Shown in pieces: positions 36,501-44,253 of a stretch of 64,000 nt of DNA. The notes under the pieces were generated by a model that saw only the letters and a list, made by a program, of their open reading frames with translations, made no database searches and had not been told where the DNA came from. The stretch is from NCBI GenBank assembly GCA_002410065.1, contig DHQB01000026.1, forward strand, positions 1 through 64,000. The letters are read 5' to 3'. The translations under genes and the position numbers were made by a program. The stretch is from Bacteroidales bacterium UBA5349. Its GTDB lineage: Bacteria; Bacteroidota; Bacteroidia; Bacteroidales; Tenuifilaceae. Each line of letters begins with the position of its first letter. Positions within the stretch are counted from its first letter, which is position 1.

Positions 36501-36854
36501 TTCTAGTTTACCTAAAAGATTGGGTGCCAGATATCCAAAATCGCCCGAAGTTCCAACATAAACAGTTCCAATAGAATCAACAGCTAGAGAGCGAACAGTT
36601 GCATTTTTTGGAACAGGGATTTTTCGCCAGGTTTTCCCATCGTACTCAAGAACACCCCTATCGTTATTCCCAAAATACATAATCCCCCTATGATCCTGCA
36701 CTGCACACCAGTTCTGATCGCTTGCATCGTACTCTTCTGGCGAAAAGTTTCGAAGTAAGGGTAATGGTAACCCCTGTTTATTAATCTGACCCACTGATAC
36801 TAATGTCAATAATACCAGTTGAACAATGAGAAGATATTTTTTGGTAACGTTCAT
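33534..36854 (-). CDS. Two-component-propeller sensor with SpoIIE phosphatase output
   Basis: This 1106-residue protein combines several parts. A signal peptide (1-22, ending VSVGQ) precedes a periplasmic beta-propeller with repeated D-G-x-x-W/Y blades (about 35-690) and a Y_Y_Y domain (about 700-765, YSYLLDGNEEEWSKWT). A transmembrane helix (about 785-807) and a coiled coil (about 815-865) follow. The cytoplasmic PP2C/SpoIIE phosphatase domain (about 875-1106) contains VSGDFYW, DCTGHGVPGGFMSMLG and DVIYTFSDGYADQFGG, with metal-binding aspartates in place. It probably senses an extracytoplasmic signal and dephosphorylates an anti-anti-sigma-type partner, as such modules do. No sigma regulator is adjacent. 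A ProX-type gene follows at once. Confidence 0.88.
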   Translation of the reverse strand: MNVTKKYLLIVQLVLLTLVSVGQINKQGLPLPLLRNFSPEEYDASDQNWCAVQDHRGIMYFGNNDRGVLEYDGKTWRKIPVPKNATVRSLAVDSIGTVYVGTSGDFGYLAPNLLGKLEYKSLLPLLTDSVGHFSDVNKIYQFRGDIYFHNRNYLFIYDGEKVSVKGLNQGQRYYNLLSFTVNNRYYIGSYSAGLRELVDTSIIVAKNGNFFAHSDIWSMLTYNDSTATVVTNKGLFHYNQNSGEVKKLKHNDSFYGKLMDQELQAYHATIVNDTTLGVNFLFDEYYGFVQLDKEGTPIEILSEYNGLLDGSVLYSYQQGAKGNSGPLWLGLNVGIAQVDIHSPIRKFSKESGLVGGITGVTRFNGTLFVFTMSGVFYQEVDFRGTSRFKQLSQINSAAWSHLIFKEPKTNKEKLLVGTISNGIFEIDDRFRVRSISNTSEFKDKIVHIAYSLHQSKKNPNRVYIGMSGSFAAMEWNGYAWKDLGRIKRDILKKEYRSIGEVSLNDLWIVTNSDGITRVQLDKDTLVTEYGVEQGLPSNKNLSMFIADGKIYFLTSGGIYHFNESTDSIEVAKLPGMSYAVDDKGVGRVVSYDNGYAMACSDGKGQGWIELHGKTNGTPGIISKPFKVIPSRWSDYLYADGDILWVVISAELYSYNRKVNQNFDVPYNALIRRVTTKGDSVLFEGAYVKFLENGELATCLTQNDKQIYSLSFKYNSITFDVSSSFYESVEKTEYSYLLDGNEEEWSKWTTTPTPIYTNLSEGHYTFKVKARNVFGVESEIAEYSFSVSPPWYRSMVAIIGYVILLGLLVWGLVAYNTRRLIAEKIRLEQIVKERTAEVVAQKEELEHQRDTIFEQNEEIKSSINYASRIQNALLTPKEAIDEIFKDYFILFMPRDIVSGDFYWHTQIGNRKICVVADCTGHGVPGGFMSMLGIAFLTQITGKGEKFTASQMLDQLRTMIIASLHQTGKMGENKDGMDIAVYIIDTDTGLLEFAGANNPMLIVRDNELLQFKGDKMPIGIHIKYDTPFTNNVMEYKKGDVIYTFSDGYADQFGGPDQRKFMIKNLKELLLKIHHLPMEKQHELLHQRLVSWQGTTPRIDDIVIMGVRI

Positions 36855-36978
36855 TTCCTGTTTTGTAAACCTTAAAATTTCCTTAAATAAAGTAATTTTT
36901 TTTACTTTATAAAAATAATCAAATTTATTTGGTGTAGCGCTCTTTACCTAAACAAATTTATTAAAAAGATAATTGCAC

Positions 36979-38667
36979 CTAGTACCCTGCTGCCTGCCCA
37001 TCCTTTCTCGATTCGGATGCACCATAGTAAACACCATTTTCTTGATCGAATTTAATTGCCTGATACCCTCCGTAACCTCCTAAATCCCACTGGATTTTAT
37101 GCCCTTTGCTTATCAAATCTCTAATCACCTCCCAAGTAAACCCTGTTTCGAGCAATACTGTGCCACCATCGCTCATCTTTTGGCCTTTTGGTTCCGATGA
37201 GCCAATGTGCTGAACTCTTGGAGCATCACCCGCCTCTTGAAGATTCATGCCAAAATCGAGTATATTAACCACTATTTGCAAATGTCCTTGGGGTTGCATT
37301 CCTCCTCCCATTACTCCAAAACTCATAAAAGGAGCGCCATCCTTTGTTATAAAACCGGGGATAATGGTATGAAATGGTCTTTTGCCAGGAGCATAGGTAT
37401 TCAGAAATCCTTCCTCAAGATTAAAATCTTCGCCCCTATCCTGCAGCACAAAACCTAATCCCCAAGGTGTCATCCCTGAGCCCATTCCCCTATAGTTACT
37501 CTGTATTAGCGAAACCATATTGCCTCGCTTGTCGGCAACGGTTAGGTAAATGGTACTGGGAGTATCCATTGTTCCAGGCTCATACGACTGGGCAGCGCGA
37601 TTTGGATTAAGCAATTGCCTGCGTTCAGCAGCATACTCCTTGGATATTAACCGCTCAAGGGGAACATTCTCAAATTGCATATCGGCATAGTAATGGGCTC
37701 TATCCTCGAATGCTATTTTCTTGGCCTCAATAAAATGGTGAAGATACTCGGAGCTACCAAAACCCATTGAGGATATATCGTACCCTTCAAGAATATTAAG
37801 TATTTGCAATGCAGCAATTCCTTGCCCGTTGGGTGGTAACTCCCACACATCGTATCCTCTATAGTTTGTCGAAACAGGTTCAACCCACTCCGACTTATGG
37901 CTTGCCATATCCTCGTAGCTTAGGAATCCGCCCTGTTCCTTAATGTACTTAGCAATAATACGAGCGATATCACCTTTATAAAAGGCATCGCGCCCTTTAT
38001 TTGCAATGGTTTCGTAGGTATTGGCCAAATCAGGATTTTTAAATATTTCACCTTTAGCTGGAATCTTACCATTGGGCATGTAGGTTTGGTTAAAGTTGGG
38101 ATACTTGCCAAGCACTCGTGCAGACCGATTAAGGTAATAGGCAATAAGCTCAGTTACCGGAAATCCTTCACGCGCATAATTTATAGCCGGCCTTAAAATA
38201 TCTGACATGGGTAATTTTCCAAACTTTTTATGCAGTTCAAACCAACCGTCAACTGCTCCGGGTACGGTAACTGGCAGTGGACCAAAGGATGGAATTTGAG
38301 TAATCCCATTCTTCTTAAAATAATCGAGGGTCAAGGATTTTGGCGAACGGCCGCTAGCGTTTAATCCATAGAGTTTTTGACTTTTAGCATCCCAAACAAT
38401 CGCAAACAAATCGCCCCCAATGCCGCTGCCTGTGGGCTCCATTAGCCCAAGTATGGCATTTGCTGCTATGGCTGCATCAACTGCCGTTCCGCCAGCCTTA
38501 AGAATATCTATTGCAACCTGAGTTGCCAATGGGTGGCTAGTTGCAGCCATTCCGTTTTGAGCAATAACCTCGGAGCGGGTGGCAAAACTGTGACCAGTAA
38601 CCCTATCCTGTGCAGTTGCTAATATTACTATAGCAACTAGCTGAAGCGTAAAAACTAACCTTTTCAT
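36979..38667 (-). CDS. ggt: Gamma-glutamyltransferase
   Basis: This 562-residue exported Ntn-hydrolase transfers or hydrolyses the gamma-glutamyl group of glutathione and related compounds in the periplasm. It has a signal peptide (1-19, ending ATAQ). Maturation would cut before T372 in DTPSTIYLTVADKRG, and T372 then becomes the nucleophile. The glycine-rich SGIGGDLFAIVWD and YRGMGSGMTPWGLGFVLQDR segments are family hallmarks. Length is normal. It is upstream of the SpoIIE-type gene on the same strand with a 124-base gap, so probably separate. Confidence 0.92.
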   Translation of the reverse strand: MKRLVFTLQLVAIVILATAQDRVTGHSFATRSEVIAQNGMAATSHPLATQVAIDILKAGGTAVDAAIAANAILGLMEPTGSGIGGDLFAIVWDAKSQKLYGLNASGRSPKSLTLDYFKKNGITQIPSFGPLPVTVPGAVDGWFELHKKFGKLPMSDILRPAINYAREGFPVTELIAYYLNRSARVLGKYPNFNQTYMPNGKIPAKGEIFKNPDLANTYETIANKGRDAFYKGDIARIIAKYIKEQGGFLSYEDMASHKSEWVEPVSTNYRGYDVWELPPNGQGIAALQILNILEGYDISSMGFGSSEYLHHFIEAKKIAFEDRAHYYADMQFENVPLERLISKEYAAERRQLLNPNRAAQSYEPGTMDTPSTIYLTVADKRGNMVSLIQSNYRGMGSGMTPWGLGFVLQDRGEDFNLEEGFLNTYAPGKRPFHTIIPGFITKDGAPFMSFGVMGGGMQPQGHLQIVVNILDFGMNLQEAGDAPRVQHIGSSEPKGQKMSDGGTVLLETGFTWEVIRDLISKGHKIQWDLGGYGGYQAIKFDQENGVYYGASESRKDGQAAGY

Positions 38668-38953
38668 AGCTTATGTATTTTGTGCATTTATTTGACCAAA
38701 TGATGTTTGAATGGTTTATCCATAAATTTGTAAATAAAAAAAACAATTAGTCTCTCCAATTCAATGGAGCAAGGGTACTTTGTAAGAAAATAATTAAAAG
38801 CATCCTTACTATTATTCCATTTATATGGATCATTCGTATATTTACAAGTATTAAATCCATTAAATATGCAAGATATTAAGATTAGCTATAACAAATCTTG
38901 ACTCTTAATACAGAAGTTAATCTTGGCCTTGTTAATTACTTTTTTACGATATT

Positions 38954-40132
38954 ATGAATAGAGTAAAGAACATGAATCCTAAAACAATCATAACGATAAT
39001 ACTCATTACCTTTTTTTCTATTGAGGTAAACGCACAAATTGATACAACAAGTAAATCTGTCCACAAATTTGAGTTTGACGGACAGGCATCGGCATACACT
39101 AGCTATAGTCCGAAAAATGATTTGGATATGTTCCTAGGGGGTAGGTACTTACCCGAATTAAATTATAGTTACACTTTTAAGAACGAATCCATGCTCGATT
39201 TTGAAGCATCGGCAAATATATATGGTTCGGTTCTGTTTCATCCTTTCAACAATTCAAAAACCGATGGGGATATTGCTCCATATAGAATATGGGGGCGTTT
39301 TACAGGAAAACAATATGAAGTTAGAGTGGGCTTGCAAAAATTAGATTTTGGAACAGCCATGATGCTTCGTCCGTTACAATGGTTCGATGAAATTGACCCT
39401 CGCGACCCACTCAAGTTTACCACAGGCGTTTATGGTGCTTTAGGCCGTTACTACTTTTTAAATAATGCAAATATCTGGGCGTGGGCACTTTATGGAAATG
39501 AGAACCCCAGAGGTTTTGAGTTGATGAAAAACAATCAGGATATCCCAGAATTTGGCGGTCGTATTCAGCTCCCTGTTCCTAGAGGAGAAATTGCAGGAAC
39601 ATACCATCACAGAAATGCAAGTTCTGAAGATTTACAAGGCTTCCCTGTATACGATAATATTCCCGAGAACAGGTATGCACTGGATGGGAAATGGGATGTT
39701 GTAGTGGGCGTTTGGTTTGAGGCCCTACAGGTTAATAAAACTAAAAATGTGGGTATGCTTACCAACCAGTCGTATTTAACACTAGGCGTTGATTACACTT
39801 TTGGGATAGGAAGCGGGTTAAATGTTACTCTGGAAAACTTACTGTCAACCTACGATGAAAAGGCCTTTGCTTTTGGTAACACCTCCAATGTTACAGCCAC
39901 TTCAATTGCTTATCCTCTTGGTTTCTTCGACAATTTAAGCGCTATGGCTTACTACGCATGGGAATCAAAAGATTTCTCATTCTTTATTAATTACGAACAT
40001 CAATTCAAAAGATTTACAGGCTATATAATGGCCTACTACAACCCCGATAGTCAATCGGGAATGGGCACTACTCAGCTTGAGAATTCTTTCTCCGGACCGG
40101 GTATCCGATTAATGCTAGTGTATAATCATTAA
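38954..40132 (+). CDS. Outer-membrane beta-barrel-like protein of the ABC operon
   Basis: This exported protein has 392 residues (386 if started at the ATG at 38972), with a signal peptide ending VNAQ. The rest consists of alternating polar and aromatic strands (YSYTFKNESMLDFEASANIY, FSFFINYEHQFKRFTGYIMA) ending in LMLVYNH, which suggests a porin-like barrel. No precise family was recognised. The ABC ATPase gene starts 12 bases later, so the protein belongs to the transporter operon. It may be the outer-membrane exit or acceptor, by analogy only. TAATCTTG at 38918-38925 with CTTG 17 bases upstream may be the operon promoter. Confidence 0.7.
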   Translation: MNRVKNMNPKTIITIILITFFSIEVNAQIDTTSKSVHKFEFDGQASAYTSYSPKNDLDMFLGGRYLPELNYSYTFKNESMLDFEASANIYGSVLFHPFNNSKTDGDIAPYRIWGRFTGKQYEVRVGLQKLDFGTAMMLRPLQWFDEIDPRDPLKFTTGVYGALGRYYFLNNANIWAWALYGNENPRGFELMKNNQDIPEFGGRIQLPVPRGEIAGTYHHRNASSEDLQGFPVYDNIPENRYALDGKWDVVVGVWFEALQVNKTKNVGMLTNQSYLTLGVDYTFGIGSGLNVTLENLLSTYDEKAFAFGNTSNVTATSIAYPLGFFDNLSAMAYYAWESKDFSFFINYEHQFKRFTGYIMAYYNPDSQSGMGTTQLENSFSGPGIRLMLVYNH

Positions 40133-40144
40133 AATAACTTAATT

Positions 40145-40852
40145 ATGTCAGAACAAATTATTGTACTCGAAAAATTGGTTAAGCGCTTCCCTGTTGGTGA
40201 TGGCGAATTTACAGCCCTTAGCGATATCAACATAACGTTTGATAAAGGAGAATTTTCAGGCATTGTGGGGCCCAGCGGTTCGGGTAAAACTACATTACTG
40301 AACATTATTGGTTCACTAGATTCTCCAACAGAAGGAACAGCAACTGTAATGGGTCAGCAAATTTCAAAACTTTCCCACAAACAAGCGGCTCAACTGCGCA
40401 ACTTGCACATTGGCTTCATTTTTCAGGTTTATAACCTGTTGCCTGTGTATACCGTATTCGAGAATGTTGAATTTGCTCTGATTCTTCAGAACCGCTCCGC
40501 AGCCGAGCGAAAAAAAGCAGTTATGGAAGCATTGGAATGGGTAGGATTAGAAAATATGGCGAATAAAAAACCATCGAAATTATCGGGTGGTGAGGGTCAG
40601 CGTGTAGCTATTGCACGTGCTATGGTAAAGCTACCTGATTTAGTGCTTGCCGATGAGCCAACGGCCAACCTCGATGCCAAGAATGCGCATATTATTCTGA
40701 AAATGATGAAAAAACTTAACGAGGAACTTAAAACAACTTTCCTTTTTTCAACCCACGACGAAAAGGTAATGGCTTACATGAACCGCTTAATTCATTTGGA
40801 GGACGGAAAAGTAGCAAAAGATGAAATAGTAACAGCAAAAACAGTTAGCTAA
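40145..40852 (+). CDS. LolD/MacB-type ABC transporter ATPase
   Basis: This 235-residue ATP-binding subunit has Walker A GPSGSGKTT (42-50), signature LSGGEGQR (146-153, with E-G where LSGGQQQR is common) and Walker B LVLADE (166-171). A Q-loop lies in FIFQVYN, and an H-loop in STHDE. It belongs to the LolD/MacB/FtsE branch, which powers FtsX-fold permeases. In the same operon lie three such permeases and a LolA-like protein, so export or extraction of a lipid-linked substrate at the inner membrane is likely (inference). A 147-base repeat-bearing spacer separates it from the first permease. Confidence 0.92.
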   Translation: MSEQIIVLEKLVKRFPVGDGEFTALSDINITFDKGEFSGIVGPSGSGKTTLLNIIGSLDSPTEGTATVMGQQISKLSHKQAAQLRNLHIGFIFQVYNLLPVYTVFENVEFALILQNRSAAERKKAVMEALEWVGLENMANKKPSKLSGGEGQRVAIARAMVKLPDLVLADEPTANLDAKNAHIILKMMKKLNEELKTTFLFSTHDEKVMAYMNRLIHLEDGKVAKDEIVTAKTVS

Positions 40853-40891
40853 TGAGTGGCAAGTGATAAGTTACAAGTTAATGAGTTACAA

Positions 40892-40980
40892 CTTCAGGCA
40901 CTTTATAACTTGACACTTTAGGCACTATACAACTTAACACTTTAGTCTCTTTATAACTTGACTCTTCAAGCACTTTTTTC
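40892..40980 (+). repeat. CTTTAG repeat array 1 (4 degenerate copies, 24-base period)
   Basis: Copies of a CTTTAGNCACTT unit start at 40892, 40916, 40940 and 40964, exactly 24 bases apart; each contains the core (for example CTTTAGGCACTATACAA). The array ends shortly before the ATG of the first permease. All copies point in the direction of transcription. Confidence 0.85.
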
Positions 40981-40999
40981 ACTTTAAACTCTTTAATAA

Positions 41000-42157
41000 A
41001 TGGGAAAAGCATTTCATTTAGCATACAAAAACCTTATGGGGGCAGGTCTACGGACTTGGCTCAATGCAGGAGTACTGTCATTTGCTTTTGTAGTGATTAT
41101 TTTCTATAACGGTTTAATTGACGGTTGGAACGAACAAGCCAAAATTGATGGCATAAACTGGGAATATGGATATGGACATTTAGTCAGTGAAAACTATGAC
41201 AGCTATGATGCATTTTCAATTCAAGATGGACATGGAGAATTAGCACTTACAAGTCAAAAAAACCTGACTCCTATATTAATACGACAAGGGAATTTATACC
41301 CTAATGGTAGAATGATGTCAATTCTCATTAAAGGAATTGAGCCAAATCAGGATGTTTTAAAACTGCCAACCCAACTTTTAAAAGATAGTAAAGCAGAAAT
41401 TCCGATAATTATTGGAAAGCGTATGGCTGAATCGGCAAAAGTTAAAATTGGCGATGAATTTATTTTACGTTGGCGAGATAAGAATGGTACTTATGATGCA
41501 GCAACAGTTACGGTTGCTGGTATTTTTGAAACCATTGTGCCTTTTGTTGATGGTGGACAAATTTGGATGTCGATTGACAAACTTCGTGAACTGACCTTGC
41601 TGGAAAATAGAACAACCTATTTTGTTGCCAGCGAGCAATATCAAAACGCAGCAAATTTAGGTTGGCGATTTGAAGACCAGGAATACCTAATGCGTGAACA
41701 AACAAAACTAATAAATGCAAAAAAAGTTGGAGGTAGTATTTTTTACATAATACTAATGACACTGGGCTTATTGGCTATTTTCGACACCCAAGTGCTTTCA
41801 ATTTTTAGAAGACAAAAAGAAATAGGCACCTATATTGCATTGGGTATGACCCGCTGGCAAGTAGTACGCATGTTTACCGCCGAAGGCGCAATGTATAGCG
41901 TATTTGCAACCGTACTGGGAGCAATTTATGGCATACCCTTAATGTGGTATTTGACAAAAATAGGAATTTCATTTGGTGCCGATGGAGGAGACATGGGAAT
42001 TATCATTGCTGAAAAAATATATCCTGTTTATGGTATGGGTTTAATTTTAGGGACAATACTCGTAGTTATTTTATCGGCAACAATCGTTAGTTTTTTACCA
42101 GCCCGTAAAATTGCCCGTATGAATCCGGTTGAAGCCTTGAAAGGGAAGGTGAGTTGA
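41000..42157 (+). CDS. FtsX-type ABC permease, first of three
   Basis: This 385-residue inner-membrane protein of the MacB/LolCE class has one N-terminal helix (about 20-42), a large periplasmic domain (about 45-235) and three C-terminal helices (about 245-370). Marks include QVLSIFRRQKEIGTYIALGM (the coupling region) and the ending SFLPARKIARMNPVEALKG. It is a close paralogue of the second permease at 42948; the two align along their whole length without gaps of note. It should form a dimer, or a heterodimer with a neighbour, on the ATPase. Repeat arrays flank it on both sides. Confidence 0.88.
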   Translation: MGKAFHLAYKNLMGAGLRTWLNAGVLSFAFVVIIFYNGLIDGWNEQAKIDGINWEYGYGHLVSENYDSYDAFSIQDGHGELALTSQKNLTPILIRQGNLYPNGRMMSILIKGIEPNQDVLKLPTQLLKDSKAEIPIIIGKRMAESAKVKIGDEFILRWRDKNGTYDAATVTVAGIFETIVPFVDGGQIWMSIDKLRELTLLENRTTYFVASEQYQNAANLGWRFEDQEYLMREQTKLINAKKVGGSIFYIILMTLGLLAIFDTQVLSIFRRQKEIGTYIALGMTRWQVVRMFTAEGAMYSVFATVLGAIYGIPLMWYLTKIGISFGADGGDMGIIIAEKIYPVYGMGLILGTILVVILSATIVSFLPARKIARMNPVEALKGKVS

Positions 42158-42240
42158 GAGAGTGAAAAATTAAAAGTGGCAAGTTAAAAGACAAAAACAA
42201 AAAACAAAGGATAAAATACAATAATGGAATACTCACATAG

Positions 42241-42400
42241 CTTTAGACACTTAGTAACTTGAAACTTTAGGCACTTAGTAACTTTACACTTTAGGCACTC
42301 TAATCACTTACAACTTTAGGCACTTTAAACTTAACACTCTAGGCACTTTATAACTTTAGTCACTTCTCACTTACATCTTTAGTCACTCAAAACCTAAACC
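42241..42400 (+). repeat. CTTTAG repeat array 2 (7 copies, 17-25 bases each)
   Basis: Units begin at 42241, 42265, 42289, 42314, 42337, 42354 and 42377, each with a CTTTAGNCACT core (one reads CTCTAG). Unit length varies between 17 and 25. The array fills the spacer between the first permease and the four-helix-bundle gene and ends two bases before its ATG. The first part of the spacer (42158-42240) is A-rich, with a TGGCAAGTTAAAAG stretch also seen after the ATPase gene. Confidence 0.85.
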
Positions 42401-42401
42401 A

Positions 42402-42779
42402 ATGGATAATAAAACTTTCAGCATACAATTCGAGTCTCGCACAAAGCAATTTGCCATTGATATTTTAAAACTATCAGCCCAGCTACCCGCATCCTACGAA
42501 GGGAGAGTAATAAGAAATCAAATCTCGAAGTCAGGAACAAGTATAGGAGCCAATTATCGTGAAGCAAATCGGGCAAAAAGTAAGGCCGACTTCAAGTATA
42601 AAATTAAAATATCAGAAGGAGAAGCAAGCGAAACCCTTTATTGGCTCGAAATAATTGAAGAGATGCAATGGCTTCCGTTGGAACTAATAAAAACAACCAT
42701 GAAAGAAGCCAAAGAGATATTGGCGATTTTCACATCAATTAGCAAGGGCTTGAATGAGAAAAAGAGAACAACCAACTAA
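42402..42779 (+). CDS. Four-helix-bundle protein (S23 / intervening-sequence type)
   Basis: This 125-residue all-helical protein belongs to the family first seen in 23S rRNA intervening sequences. Typical residues are AIDILKLSAQLP, then IRNQISKSGTSIGANYREA, and SEGEASETLYWLEI. Family members form pentameric four-helix bundles; their cellular role is not known. It is unusual here because it interrupts an ABC operon and both sides are CTTTAG repeat arrays. It is intact and in the operon's direction. It may be a passenger that travels with the repeats; this is inference. Confidence 0.88.
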   Translation: MDNKTFSIQFESRTKQFAIDILKLSAQLPASYEGRVIRNQISKSGTSIGANYREANRAKSKADFKYKIKISEGEASETLYWLEIIEEMQWLPLELIKTTMKEAKEILAIFTSISKGLNEKKRTTN

Positions 42780-42803
42780 TATTTAAACTATAAAACTCAT
42801 CAA

Positions 42804-42938
42804 CTTTAGTCACTTTATAACTTTAGACACTTTATAACTTTAGTCACTTTATAACTTTAGTCACTTTATAACTTTAGACACTTTTTAACTTTAGACACTT
42901 TTTAACTTTAGACACTTTTTAACTTTAGACACTTTTAA
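42804..42938 (+). repeat. CTTTAG repeat array 3 (8 near-perfect 17-base copies)
   Basis: Seven 17-base units (CTTTAG, A or T, CACTTTATAA or CACTTTTTAA) and one 16-base unit start at 42804, 42821, 42838, 42855, 42872, 42889, 42906 and 42923. This is the most regular of the four arrays. The first copies end TATAA, the later ones TTTAA, so blocks seem to have been duplicated recently. The second permease starts 9 bases after the last copy. Confidence 0.92.
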
Positions 42939-42947
42939 CTTAAATAA

Positions 42948-44105
42948 ATGAGAATAGCATTCAAAATGGCATTTAAGAACCTTATTGGTGCAGGATTAAG
43001 AACTTGGCTCAATGTAAGTGTATTGGCTTTCTGCTTTATTGTAATTGTATTTTACAATGGCTTTATAAACGGCTGGCAAAAACAGGGGCGCTTAGATGCT
43101 GTGAATTATGAATTTGCACAGGGGCAATTATTTCATGCCAACTATGACCCATACGATGTTTTTACAGTACAAGATGCACACGGAAGTTTATCTGAAGTGG
43201 AAAGCGAGAATCTAACACCAGTTTTAATTCAACAAGCAACTTTGTACCCAAACGGTAGAATGAATCCGATATTAATTAAGGGTATTCCAATAAATCAAGA
43301 CGTAATAAACTTGCCCATTAAATTGCTGGCTAAAAGCGATGCTGCTTTACCCGTTCTTATTGGTAAACGCATGGCTGAAGCGTCAAAAATTAAATTGGGT
43401 GATAATGTTTTGCTTCGATGGAGAGATAAAAATGGCACTTACGATGCAACAAGTATTACCATCGCAGGAGTTTTTGACTCGGATGTTCCTACCATTGATG
43501 TTGGTCAGGTTTGGATGTCATTAAAAAAATTAAGAGAACTAACAGGGCTTGAAGATGAGGCTACTTTATTTATCGCAAATGAGAATTATGTGCCGAATAA
43601 AAAAGCTGGCTGGAAATTTCAAAATCTATCAATGTTGCTAAAAGACTTCGATTCAGCTGTTCAGGCAGAACGCATAGGCTCAGTGGTTATTTATTTAGTG
43701 CTTTTAGCTATTGGCTTACTGGCTATTTTCGATACACAGGTTCTTTCAATATTTAGGAGACAAAGAGAAATTGGAACCTACATTGCACTTGGAATGACCA
43801 AATATCAGGTACTGAAAATATTTACCGTTGAAGGTGGTATGTACAGTATTTTTGCAGGACTTGTAGGTTTAATTGTTGGAACTCCATTATTTTACTACAC
43901 CTCAAGCCATGGTATTAATTTAGGTAATTTAGGTGATGAAGTAGGAGCACGTATGGCACGTATAGTTTATCCATCTTTTGGGATTCCCCTAATAATAGGA
44001 ACACTTTTGCTTTTGGTATTCTCGGCAACGCTGGTAAGTTTTCTACCCGCTCGAAAAATATCCAAAATGAATACGGTTGATGCATTAAAAGGGAAAATGA
44101 GTTAA
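42948..44105 (+). CDS. FtsX-type ABC permease, second of three
   Basis: This 385-residue permease has the same plan as the first: helix at about 20-42, periplasmic domain, three C-terminal helices, QVLSIFRRQREIGTYIALGM, and the ending SFLPARKISKMNTVDALKG. It is clearly a tandem paralogue of the gene at 41000 (equal length, matching motifs throughout). Duplication followed by divergence would allow a heteromeric transporter of the LolCE kind. It sits between repeat arrays 3 and 4. Confidence 0.88.
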   Translation: MRIAFKMAFKNLIGAGLRTWLNVSVLAFCFIVIVFYNGFINGWQKQGRLDAVNYEFAQGQLFHANYDPYDVFTVQDAHGSLSEVESENLTPVLIQQATLYPNGRMNPILIKGIPINQDVINLPIKLLAKSDAALPVLIGKRMAEASKIKLGDNVLLRWRDKNGTYDATSITIAGVFDSDVPTIDVGQVWMSLKKLRELTGLEDEATLFIANENYVPNKKAGWKFQNLSMLLKDFDSAVQAERIGSVVIYLVLLAIGLLAIFDTQVLSIFRRQREIGTYIALGMTKYQVLKIFTVEGGMYSIFAGLVGLIVGTPLFYYTSSHGINLGNLGDEVGARMARIVYPSFGIPLIIGTLLLLVFSATLVSFLPARKISKMNTVDALKGKMS

Positions 44106-44146
44106 AAAGTTAAAAGTTTCGAGTTGAAAGTTACGGAACTCAACAA

Positions 44147-44242
44147 CTTTAGGCACTTAATAACTTTAAACTTTAGGCACTTAATAACTTTAAACTTTAG
44201 GCACTCAATAACTTTAAACTTTAGGCACTCTTTTCACTTAAT
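44147..44242 (+). repeat. CTTTAG repeat array 4 (4 copies, 24-base period)
   Basis: Units start at 44147, 44171, 44195 and 44219. Three are nearly identical 24-base units made of a CTTTAGGCACTTAATAA core plus CTTTAAA; the last departs after CTTTAGGCACTC. The array lies in the 148-base spacer before the third permease. Confidence 0.9.
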
Positions 44243-44253
44243 AAATAAGAAAA

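Noticed and set aside
40892..44242. CRISPR array
   Set aside because: Repeat units are contiguous or have short constant extensions, with no unique spacers of uniform length and no cas genes; they are simple tandem repeats.
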